A stretch of 64,000 nucleotides of DNA from Pedobacter hiemivivus (GTDB taxonomy: Bacteria > Bacteroidota > Bacteroidia > Sphingobacteriales > Sphingobacteriaceae), in assembly GCF_004331685.1 (NCBI RefSeq), contig NZ_SJSM01000004.1:372001-436000 (forward strand), written 5' to 3'. The first letter of the stretch is position 1; the number at the start of each line of letters is the position of its first letter. Positions 42,765 to 52,700 of this stretch are shown here, piece by piece. The translations under genes and the position numbers were made by a program. The notes under the pieces are model-generated. The model worked only from the letters and a program-made list of their open reading frames with translations, searched no databases and was not told the DNA's origin.

Positions 42765-44945
42765 ATGAATAAAAAAACCTTAATCACATCCCTACTAACA
42801 TGCTCGCTACTTACTGTGGGCGTCTTGCAATCAGGCTACAAGCCCTGGGAAGAAGGCATGTTCCCTTTAAGTGAAATCCATAAGCTGGATTTAAAAAAAG
42901 CCGGGTTAAAAATCAATCAGAATGAAATTTACAATCCCAATGGCACCAGCCTTGTTGATGCATTAGTCAACGTCGGCGGATGTACCGGATCTTTCATTTC
43001 TAATCAAGGACTAATCATCACCAATCACCACTGTGCCTTTAGCGCCGTACAGCTTGCCAGTACACCTGAACACGATTACTTAACCAATGGCTTTGTCGCA
43101 GCAACACATGAACAAGAAATTGAAGCAAAAGGCCTAACATGTCGAATTACTGATAGTTATGAAGACGTATCTGATCGTATTTTAGGTGCCGTTGCTCAAA
43201 TCACCGATCCATCATCAAGGCTGAAGTTAATTAACGATGCCATGAAAAACATAGCCGTTGAAGCGGAGAAAAAAGACCCTAGCATACAGGCAGAAGTTTC
43301 GGAAATGTTTATTGGAAAAACGTATGTATTGTTTAAATACAAAACTATACAGGATGTTAGATTGGTATATGTTCCGAACCGCCAGGTTGGCGAGTATGGT
43401 GGAGAGACAGATAACTGGGTATGGCCACGCCACACTGGAGACTTCTCTTTTATGCGTGCTTATGTGTCGCCAGATGGTAAACCAGCAAAATATGCTAAAA
43501 ACAACATCCCTTATACACCTAAAAAATTCTTGAAGGTAAATCCTAATGGAACAAATGAAGAAGATTTTGTATTTATTTTAGGTTACCCAGGACGAACTTT
43601 CCGCCACCGCCCTGCTCAATTCATCGAGTATCAGCAACAGTTTGTACTGCCTTATGTATCGAACTTATACGACTTCCAGAATACAACCATGGAAAATGCA
43701 GGCAAGAAAGACAAGGCTACTGAAATTAAACTGGCTACCAGAATCAAAAGAAACGCCAATGTTTTAAAAAACTACCGTGGCAAGCTACAAGGTCTAAAAG
43801 GAATAGATCTCATTTCGCAAAAGAAGACGGAAGATGCGGCACTTGCTAAATTCATCAACAACAATGTTGATGTTAAAGCGCGCTACGGCAACTTAATGAG
43901 CGACATAGACAACCTTTACAAGTTAATTAACGGTGATGCCAAGCGGGACCTCTGGTTAACGCAAGTGTACAATTCAACTAGCTTACTAGGTGTATCCAAA
44001 AACATCAATGCGTTTAAAATGGCGCTTGATGCACAACCAGGAAACCAGAAAGAGGCTTTCTTTAATCAAAACAAGCCACGCTTAAAGCAATTTTTAGCAG
44101 GCAATTACGAAGCTTACGACATTGATGCCGACAGAAAGATCTTTAAAAAGATGCTTATGGATGCTGCCCAATTTTCTTCAGACCAACCTGTAAACGCAGT
44201 TGCTAAAATCTCAAATAAGTCTACAGACCAAGAAAAGGCAATTGATGACGTTGTAAACAACATCTTTGGGACGACAAAGCTAAAAGACACAGCCTATGTG
44301 TTCAACACTTTACTAGCATCCGCAAAATCAATATCAGCTTACAGCGATCCGCTTTTATCTTTTGAAAAGGATATCGCCAGCCAGATTACGGAACTAAAAC
44401 CCGAAAAAGATCGCCGTGATGGGGTATTGAATAAATTAATGGGCGACTATGTAAATGTGAAAGAGAAATTTCTTAAAAAGGACTTTATACCGGATGCAAA
44501 CAGCACTTTGCGACTTACCTACGGTTACGTAAGAGGATATTGGCCTGCTGACGCTTCTTATATGCGCCCTTACACGACCATCAAAGGTATACTGGAAAAA
44601 GGAACGTCAGGAAACCCTGAGTTTGATTATCCAGCACAAATAAGGGCACTTTGGGAAGCTAAAGACTTTGGTCCCTTTGCTAAAAAAGATTTAAAGGATG
44701 TGCCTGTAGCCTTCCTATACAACATGGACACGACCGGTGGTAACTCCGGCTCTCCAGTGATGAATGCGCAAGGCGAGTTAATCGGTGTAAATTTTGACCG
44801 TGCTTATGGCGCTACCATTAACGATTATGCCTGGAATGAAAGTTACAGCAGATCTATTGGAGTTGACATTCGTTATGTATTGTGGGTAGCCGCTAAAATT
44901 GACAAAGCAAACTTCCTTTTGAAGGAAATAGGGGTTAAGATTTAA
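42765..44945 (+). CDS. S46-family dipeptidyl-peptidase, DPP11-like
   Basis: 726 residues with a signal peptide (to about residue 24). Catalytic residues: His88/His89 in TNHHC, and Ser661 in GGNSGSP; the Asp lies between them in the chymotrypsin-like core. The residue 18 after the Ser is Arg679 (NFDR). In the S46 family Arg here marks DPP11-type enzymes, which prefer Asp/Glu in P1, while Gly marks DPP7. It is a periplasmic exopeptidase that releases dipeptides for uptake. Length is the family norm. Own terminator follows at 44972-44999. Confidence 0.93.
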   Translation: MNKKTLITSLLTCSLLTVGVLQSGYKPWEEGMFPLSEIHKLDLKKAGLKINQNEIYNPNGTSLVDALVNVGGCTGSFISNQGLIITNHHCAFSAVQLASTPEHDYLTNGFVAATHEQEIEAKGLTCRITDSYEDVSDRILGAVAQITDPSSRLKLINDAMKNIAVEAEKKDPSIQAEVSEMFIGKTYVLFKYKTIQDVRLVYVPNRQVGEYGGETDNWVWPRHTGDFSFMRAYVSPDGKPAKYAKNNIPYTPKKFLKVNPNGTNEEDFVFILGYPGRTFRHRPAQFIEYQQQFVLPYVSNLYDFQNTTMENAGKKDKATEIKLATRIKRNANVLKNYRGKLQGLKGIDLISQKKTEDAALAKFINNNVDVKARYGNLMSDIDNLYKLINGDAKRDLWLTQVYNSTSLLGVSKNINAFKMALDAQPGNQKEAFFNQNKPRLKQFLAGNYEAYDIDADRKIFKKMLMDAAQFSSDQPVNAVAKISNKSTDQEKAIDDVVNNIFGTTKLKDTAYVFNTLLASAKSISAYSDPLLSFEKDIASQITELKPEKDRRDGVLNKLMGDYVNVKEKFLKKDFIPDANSTLRLTYGYVRGYWPADASYMRPYTTIKGILEKGTSGNPEFDYPAQIRALWEAKDFGPFAKKDLKDVPVAFLYNMDTTGGNSGSPVMNAQGELIGVNFDRAYGATINDYAWNESYSRSIGVDIRYVLWVAAKIDKANFLLKEIGVKI

Positions 44946-44971
44946 CGCCATTTAATTAAAATCGACACACG

Positions 44972-44999
44972 AAAGCCATCCTTAAAGGATGGCTTTTTT
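44972..44999 (+). terminator. terminator after the S46 peptidase gene
   Basis: AAAGCCATCCTT pairs with AAGGATGGCTTT and is followed by TTT. An ATG at 44989 inside the stem argues against the longer start of the next gene. Confidence 0.85.
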
Positions 45000-45012
45000 A
45001 AAACAAAAATAC

Positions 45013-45264
45013 ATGAGAGTAATCGCAGAACTACCGCATCCAGAATGCAAAATCACGTTGTTCAATATGAACCAGAAATACATCATAAAATTTGAACAGG
45101 GCACACTTGAACAAAGCTACAAATTATCGGAACTTGACTTAAGCGGAGGGGGAGCAAACGAGATTTTTCAGATCTTGGATGAGGCATTTATAGCCACCGT
45201 TGTGGAACGTTTTAAAGGCATGAGGTCTGATTTTTCTGAAGCTTACAACAGGCAACAGTACTAG
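45013..45264 (+). CDS. conserved small hypothetical protein
   Basis: 83 residues from the ATG at 45013; the earlier ATG at 44989 lies in the terminator stem. A beta-rich start (MRVIAELPHPECKITLFNMN, KYIIKFEQGTLEQSYKLSE) is followed by a helix (EIFQILDEAFIATVVERFKG). No signal peptide. I recall similar short cytoplasmic proteins in other Bacteroidota; function unknown. Confidence 0.65.
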   Translation: MRVIAELPHPECKITLFNMNQKYIIKFEQGTLEQSYKLSELDLSGGGANEIFQILDEAFIATVVERFKGMRSDFSEAYNRQQY

Positions 45265-45592
45265 TTCATCAAAACAATACTAACTAACTGTAATACAGCA
45301 CGAATAAAACCGCAACAAAACTATATTCTGCAATTCAGATGGTCATCAACCCAAAACAAAACGTTACAGTAAATTAAAAGTTAAGAAGAAATGATTTATG
45401 TAAGCTGAAAAACAATTAGTTAAACAATATCACAAAATATAATTCGGAAGGCCAAAAACGCCAAATATAATATAAGTCAGCAGCTTTTAACCCCTTCTAC
45501 CCCCTATTCAAACATACAAATTTAAAGCCTTTCAGCGTTGAATATGATTTGAATTTTTTGTTTAAAATAAACATGACTACCTTGCAACAATC
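45265..45592. other. 328-base gap, nothing recognised
   Basis: AT-rich, with no open frame of note, no repeat copied from elsewhere in the window and no stable hairpin. TACCTTGC at the end (45577 area), just before the lipoprotein gene, could be a weak -7 element. Confidence 0.5.
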
Positions 45593-46150
45593 ATGAAAAG
45601 TAAAACCATATATATCGCACTAATCTCCTTTGTCATTTTATATACTTCATGTAGTAAGATAACGGAGAATATACAAGAAGACATCTTCGTTAGTGACACC
45701 GTCGCATTTAATATCCCCATACTGGCTGACATCACATCTACCCCAATTATATCGGGAATAGTATCGACTTTAAATCTGGAAGAACAGCTCAAAAAAAGTG
45801 CAAATAGTTATGGTATTGAAAATATCAAAACCACTAAAATCACGAGTTTGAATTTGAAGTTGGATACATTACCTAAGCTTGATGTCGATAATAATTTTGG
45901 CAATCTGGAAACTGTAAATTTTGGAATTCCAGCAAGTGGAAAAGTAGCCAACATAGCCGTTACCACTATTCCTTCGACTTCAACAATTATCGGTCTGGCT
46001 TTAACCCCGACTATTCTTCCCGGTGACTTCAATTCTTTTCTAATCAACCCATCAAGAACTTATAGTATGGCTGTTAAAGCGAAAAAAGTCACCACCACCC
46101 CGTTGAAAGTAAAAGGAACACTGACCTACACAATTACGCTATCTAAATAA
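45593..46150 (+). CDS. putative lipoprotein, beta-rich
   Basis: 185 residues. The lipoprotein signal MKSKTIYIALISFVILYTSC (Cys20, followed by SK) is followed by an acidic, Thr/Ile-rich domain with repeated short strands (LADITSTPIISGIVSTLN, TTKITSLNLKLDTLPKL, TPLKVKGTLTYTITLSK). It looks like a small Ig-like surface or periplasmic lipoprotein. No family recognised. Confidence 0.65.
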   Translation: MKSKTIYIALISFVILYTSCSKITENIQEDIFVSDTVAFNIPILADITSTPIISGIVSTLNLEEQLKKSANSYGIENIKTTKITSLNLKLDTLPKLDVDNNFGNLETVNFGIPASGKVANIAVTTIPSTSTIIGLALTPTILPGDFNSFLINPSRTYSMAVKAKKVTTTPLKVKGTLTYTITLSK

Positions 46151-46176
46151 GAGTCGTTTTTTAACATAAAAATCCT

Positions 46177-46184
46177 TACATTTG
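46177..46184 (+). promoter_or_regulatory. TAnnTTTG -7 element with a long leader
   Basis: TACATTTG is a good Bacteroidota -7 element and lies 204 bases before the ATG at 46389. If used, the small gene has a leader of roughly 195-200 bases. Confidence 0.5.
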
Positions 46185-46190
46185 CATAAA

Positions 46191-46388
46191 ACGGGATATT
46201 TATTACACTATTCTCTTAATATTACTTGCCAATTAATCCTTTGATTGGGTTTCAATTTCTCCAGGTTGCTGATCCGTTGCCGCCGAGAATTAAATTATAT
46301 CCAGACCCACAATGATCTTGAATCATGATGCAGTCTACAACAGGTAAGAGCAGAGAAAAGTTATTTTTTTAACTAACACATTGAATTT
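46191..46388 (+). promoter_or_regulatory. long 5' leader of the small cold-shock-associated gene
   Basis: Between the -7 element and the ATG no frame is open for a protein, and local complementarity is present (for example ATGATCTTGAATCAT near 46311-46325). Long structured leaders are typical of cold-shock genes, where they act as thermosensors. The assignment rests on the gene's similarity to the N-terminal part of cold-shock proteins. Confidence 0.35.
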
Positions 46389-46574
46389 ATGGCTAAATCT
46401 CAGGCAACCTTCATGAAGAAGCAACTAGAAAAGAACAGACAAAAGAAAAAAGAAGATAAAGAACAACGTAAACAGGAGCGTCAACAGAACTCTACTGGTG
46501 GAGATCTAGAAAGCATGATGGCCTGGGTAAATGAATTTGGAGAAATTGTAAATACTCCTCCAGAGAAAAAATAA
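46389..46574 (+). CDS. small basic protein similar to the N-terminal extension of Bacteroidota cold-shock proteins
   Basis: 61 residues. The very basic helix MAKSQATFMKKQLEKNRQKK is followed by a Lys/Glu/Arg-rich stretch and an acidic end (LESMMAWVNEFGEIVNTPP). As I recall it, this block is found in Bacteroidota both as a stand-alone protein and fused in front of a cold-shock domain (MAWV/IAYV-NEFG-I-TPP). Here no cold-shock domain follows. Probably an RNA- or ribosome-associated accessory. It ends in a strong hairpin. Confidence 0.75.
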   Translation: MAKSQATFMKKQLEKNRQKKKEDKEQRKQERQQNSTGGDLESMMAWVNEFGEIVNTPPEKK

Positions 46575-46589
46575 GCCCTGATAATATAT

Positions 46590-46631
46590 AACGCAACAAG
46601 CCAATCCTACTCAGGATTGGCTTGTTGCGTT
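46590..46631 (+). terminator. 19-bp perfect hairpin, bidirectional terminator
   Basis: AACGCAACAAGCCAATCCT, loop ACTC, then the perfect complement ending TTGCGTT. There is no long T tract on the plus strand. The stop codon of a minus-strand 39-codon ORF (46607-46726) falls in its loop, so it could serve both strands. Confidence 0.7.
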
Positions 46632-46726
46632 AAAGCGCTTTTCTTAAAGAAGTTAAGCGCCGCTTTTCGAAACAAAAAAGCAATCAAACATAGATAAACC
46701 GCAATAATTGTTAAAATATATTTCAT
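46607..46726 (-). CDS. possible 39-residue membrane peptide
   Basis: Minus-strand ATG at 46726, stop TAG at 46607-46609. The N-terminus MKYILTIIAVYLCLIAFLF is one clean hydrophobic span, followed by a basic amphipathic part (RKAALNFFKKSALTQQ). In size and style it is like small Bacteroidota membrane proteins such as DUF4834. It sits in the gap before the NRPS-PKS gene, on the opposite strand. Chance is possible for a frame this short. Confidence 0.35.
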   Translation of the reverse strand: MKYILTIIAVYLCLIAFLFRKAALNFFKKSALTQQANPE

Positions 46727-46794
46727 ATCTTTAACGGTAACTTTTTTCGTTATAAACAATGTATAATTAGGATCAAACGCTCAACTTATTCTAT

Positions 46795-49700
46795 ATGCTT
46801 AACAAAAACACAATTATTGATTTGTTCTCTGAGCAAGTAGATAAAGTGCCCGAGAATATTGCTGTTGTTTTTGAAGGCGCTCCACTTACTTACAGAGAAC
46901 TTAACCAAAGGTCAAACCAGCTTGCACATTTTTTAGTTCAAAAAAATGTGTTACCAAATGATAGGGTCGCAATTTCGACCGACCGTTCTATTGACACCAT
47001 AATTGCATTATTAGCGATTATTAAAACAGGTAGTGCCTATGTGCCTATAGAAATTAGCTACCCAAAAGACCGTATTCATTTTATAGCAGAAAATTCAGGA
47101 GCAAAATATGTCTTAGTTTCAAAAAAAAGCGCTGAGCTATATGATGATCTTCAGGACAGACTGTTGTTGACTGAGGATGCTTTGGATCTAGCCAAAGACC
47201 TATCGAATGAGAATTTAGCCTTAGAAACAGCACAGGATAGGTTAACCTATATCTTACATACTTCGGGTACTACAGGAAACCCTAAAGGTGTTTGCATGGG
47301 CCAAAACGCCTTGGTTAACTTACTGCTATGGCAGAAAGAAAAATCTATTGCGGACGAAAAAACAAAAACGTTACAGTTCTCCCCTCTTAGTTTTGATGTT
47401 TCCTTTCAGGAGATTTTTGCCACACTAACTACCGGTGGCACTTTAGTTCTTATTTCTGAAGATTTAAGACTAGATCCGCTAAGGCTATTGAATTTGATAA
47501 CCGAACAAAGTATAAATCGAATTTTCCTACCATTTGTTGCCTTGCAATCTATTACGGAAAGTGCTGTAGCTAGTGAAGTATACCCAATTGCATTAAAGGA
47601 GGTGATGACAGCTGGAGAACAGCTAAAGATCACTCCACAAATTATAAAATTTTTCTCGCAAATACCAGAATCGACACTTTACAATCAGTACGGCCCCACT
47701 GAAGCACATGTGGTCACCGAGTTTAAGTTATCAGGCGATCCAGCGCAATGGCCAGCGCTCCCTTGTATTGGTGAGGCTATTTACCACACTAAAATTTTCA
47801 TCTTGGATGAAAACCTGAATGAGGTACCTCATGGTGAAGTAGGCGAATTATGCATTAGTGGCCTATGTTTAGCGGATGGGTACCTGAATTTGCCGGAAAT
47901 GACTGCTGAGAAGTTTACTTTTTTACCAAAATCAACTACTCGAATATACCGAACCGGAGACCATGCTCGCTTGCTGTCTGACGGAAATATAGAATGCCTG
48001 GGTAGAGCTGATCATCAGGTTAAAATTAGGGGACATCGGGTTGAATTGGGAGAAATTGAAGTGGTGATCACCCAACAACCTGATATTGCTCAGGTTGCTG
48101 TTGTACTTCGTGAGGACTTTCCGGGTAGAAAAGTCTTGGTTGCTTATTTGATTGGGAAGGAACAAAATTACACCGGAAACAAGCTAAGAACGATTATTTC
48201 GCAGTCTTTACCCGATTATATGATACCGGTATCATTTGTTTGGCTACAGGAGTTTCCTAAGACAACAAGTGGAAAGGTGGATAGAAAAGCCCTTCCAAAA
48301 CCAGATACCAAAAGGCCAGAGACCAATATCATTTATAAAAAGCCATCAACGGAAAAAGAAAACGAGATTGCTCAGATTTTGATAGAAATCTTCGGCTATG
48401 ATAAAATTGGGGTAAATGACAGCTTCTTTGAAATTGGCGGAAATTCTTTATTAGCGCAAAAGACTGTTGCAGAACTAAAACGACAATTTGGCTATAGTTT
48501 ACCTGTTACAAAGCTATATCAATACCCCAGCATAGCGGGGATGGCCATGTACCTGGAAAAAAACTTTACAGAAGAAAAAATAACCCCTAAGAAATCTACC
48601 AATGATCATTCGAGGGATATCGCCATTATTGGAATGGCGGGGAAATTTCCAGGAGCAAATACGATGGAGGACTTTTGGAACCTATTGGTTGAAGGAAAGG
48701 AAACGACTACATTTTTTACGTCTTCAGAAATAGATCCAAGTATCCCCGATCAGCTTAAAAATGATCCTTCGTATGTTAAAGCCCGGGGAATTATAAAGGA
48801 TGTAGATAAATTTGATCCTGCTTTTTTTGGAATAAATTCAAAACTAGCGGAACTAATGGATCCACAGCAGCGAATTTTTCTGGAGATTTCCAGAGAAATC
48901 CTGGAGAAAACGGGGTATCTGCCCTCAAAACATAGCGCTAAAGTTGGTGTATTTGCAGGCAGCGGTAACAATACCTATTATGAAAACAATGTACTTTCCC
49001 ATCCCAACTTGATTGAAAACCAGGGTAAAATACAGGTTTCAAGCGTAAATGAAAAGGATTATATCGCTTCGCGTACAGCCTATCACCTAAACCTTAAAGG
49101 ACCCGCTGTAAGTGTAAACTCTGCCTGCTCCACTTCATTACTCGCTATTGCGCAAGCTGTAAATAGCTTGAGAGCTCATCAATGTGAAATTGCCATTGCT
49201 GGTGGATCAAGTGTGACCTCCCCCATAAATAGTGGCCATATTTACCAGGAAGGAAGTATGCTTAGTGCCAATGGCCATTGTACCCCTTTTGATGATAGCG
49301 CTACTGGAACTGTTTTTAGTGATGGCGCCGGTGTCGTACTCTTAAAAAAACTCGATGCTGCTATAAACGATGGTGATAAAATATATGCCGTTATAAAAGG
49401 TATTGGAATAAATAATGATGGTTTTGGAAAAGGAAGTTTTACTGCACCCAGCGCTGAAGGTCAAGCCGATGCCATTGCTTCAGCAATTTCGGATGCGGGA
49501 GTAGATGCTGCTGAGATCAGCTACATTGAAGCGCATGGAACAGGGACACCAATTGGTGATCCTATTGAGTTTGAAGGCCTTGTGGATGCGTTCGGATATC
49601 AAAATAGAACTCAATTTTGTGCAATAGGTTCTGTAAAAAGCAATTTTGGCCATTTAACGCATGCTGCAGGAGTTGCCGGTTTAATCAAAACCAGCTTAGC

Positions 49701-52700
49701 CCTATACCATAAAAAAATACCTGCTTCTTTAGGTTACAAAACACCTAATCGCAATATAGACTTTAACAATAGTCCATTTTACGTAAACGATAAACTTACA
49801 CACTGGAATACGAGTAGCAAAAGAATAGCGGGAATCAGCTCTTTTGGTGTAGGCGGAACAAACGTTCACGTTGTAATAGAAGGATACGAAAATGCCATTG
49901 AAGAACAACCGGAGCATAATGCTTTAGAGTTGATTACCTGGTCTGCAAATTCAGAAACTAGTAGAGATGCTTATGCTGCTGCCCTTCATGATTACTTAAC
50001 ACTGCACCCGGACACTAACCTGGCTGATCTTAGTTATACGCTTAGAAAAACGAGAGATGATTTCAAATACCGCAGATTTCTGGTTTCAAATTCTATTACA
50101 GCGCTAAAAGAATCATTGGCACTGGAAAAACAAAACTCATTAAATGTAAACACATTACATGAATTACCTCAAGAGATTGTCTTTACATTTCCCGGTCAGG
50201 GCGCCCAGTACTTAAACATGGGCTTAGACCTGTATCTACAGGAGCCCGTTTATAAAGCTGCAATTGATTCCTGTGCAGGTATACTTAGAACATACATTCA
50301 TGAAGATATAAGATCAATCATATATCCGGAAATCCTATCTGATGAGGCGAATGCAAGATTAAAGGATACAAGATATACCCAACCGGCATTATTTGTTACG
50401 GAATATGCCTTGGCAAAACTTTGGATGAGCTGGGGAATTAGTCCAACATTGTTATGCGGTCATAGTGTTGGTGAATATGTAGCTGGATATTTATCGGGCG
50501 TCTTTTCTTTAGAAGATGGCTTAAGATTGGTCGCTACCCGGGGTAAATTGATTAGTGAACTTCCTTCGGGAAGTATGCTATCGGTTAGAAAGGAAAGTAC
50601 CGGCCTTACAGCACTTTTATCAGGCGATCTATCCATTGCTGCGATAAACAGTGCTAAATCTTGTGTAGTAGCAGGGCCAACGGATCAGATCACTGCATTT
50701 TCTGCGCTGTTAGACGAAAATGAAATTGCCAATAAGCTTTTATTTACCAGCCATGCATTTCATTCGTCGATGATGGATCCGATACTGGACGAATATAGAG
50801 CTGTTGTTGCCCAGGTCTCCCTCTCCATTCCCAAAATTCCTATTGTCTCTACAGTAACCGGAGATTTATTAAGTGATGAAGAAGCTACCAGTATAGATTA
50901 TTGGACCTCACATTTAAGGAAAACTGTTCAATTCTCTAAGGCAATCGAAACGATACTTGATCGCGATTTACCTTTATTTTTAGAAGTTGGCCCTGGAACG
51001 GTGACTTCAACATTGATTAGACAGATTGCTGGTTTTAATGCTTTATCTGCAAAAGCAATCCCTAGTCTTAATCATATAGAGAATGATCATGATTCTGTAC
51101 TGAGTGCTTTAGGTCAGTTATGGAACAATGGAGTTGAACCTAACTGGGATCATTTTTACGCTAACCAAAAACGAAGATTTATTGATCTTCCCACCTATCA
51201 GTTTGAAAGAAATCGTTATTGGGTAAATCCGATACCTTTGAAATCAGATTTTTCGGAGATTCAAACTCCACTAGAACTAACCAAACAGATTATACCAATT
51301 AATACGGCTGTGATGAGAAAAACTAACCTGACCAAAAAAGTTAAACAAGTATTAGAAGATGCTTCAGGTATTGAAATGAACGGTATTGAATTAAATAGAA
51401 ATTTTCTTGAAATAGGATTAGACTCTTTGCTACTCACACAAGTTGCAATTTCATTGAAAAGGGAATTTAGTTTGCCTATAACTTTTAGAAAACTGAATGA
51501 GGAATATCCATCAATCGAAACTTTAGTAGATTATTTAGATAAAAATGCACCTCAAGATGTGGCTAGCCATACGGAAGACCTTGCTCCTCCTGTATTAAAC
51601 CATGTACAACACCCTGCTTATGTTGCTCAAACCGCAAACAACGGTCACCAAAATGGCAATTTTAATGGTGCCGGCGATAGCGCTTTAGGTTTGATTGCAC
51701 AGCAGTTAGAAATATTATCAAAACAAGTCATGTTGATGCAGGGAGCCCCTATTTCGGTTAACCAACATGCCACACCGCAGCCTATTCCTGTAAATGGAAA
51801 AAAAATAGAACCTGCCGATATTAGTGCCAATATAGAACTATCACAGGAAGAAAAGGCGGAAATCCAGAAACCATTTGGTGCGACGCCAAAAATAGAGCGT
51901 CTATCTACAGATTTAGATGAAAAGCAATTGGGCTTTATTAAAGACTTAACTGAGCGGTACAATAAAAAAACACTTAAAAGTAAAACATATGCTAGTGACA
52001 GCCGTCCATTTATGGCTGACCCTAGGGTTGTGTCTGGCTTTAGGCCGACCACAAAAGAGCTTGTTTACCCGATCGTAATCAACAAATCGAGTGGAAGCAA
52101 ACTTTGGGATATTGATGGCAATGAGTACATTGATGCCTTGAATGGTTTCGGCTCTAATATGCTAGGTTATCAACCCGAGGTAATTAAGAATGCGATGCAT
52201 GAGCAGATTGAAAAAGGTTATGAAGTTGGTCCACAACATGAACTTGCGGCCGATGTAAGTAAGTTGATTTGTGAATTTACAGGTTTCGATAGGGCTGCGC
52301 TTTGCAGTACCGGCTCTGAAGCTGTGTTGGGATGTATCCGAATTGCCCGTACAGTTACTGGTCGACATTTAATTGTTGCATTTACCGGCTCTTATCATGG
52401 CATTATAGATGAAGTTTTAGTAAGAGGAACTAAAAAACTAAAATCATTCCCGGCTGCTGCAGGTATTATGCCTGAAGCGGTCCAAAATATTCTGGTTTTA
52501 GATTACGGCACGGATGAAACGCTTGCCATCATTAAAGAAAGAGCGACTGAGATTGCGGCCGTTCTGGTTGAGCCTGTTCAGAGTAGAAGACCAGAATTTG
52601 TTCCGATAGATTTTTTAAAGAAAGTAAGAGAAATTACGACCGATGCTGGCATAGCGCTAGTTTTTGATGAGGTAATTACAGGTTTTAGAATGCATCCGGG

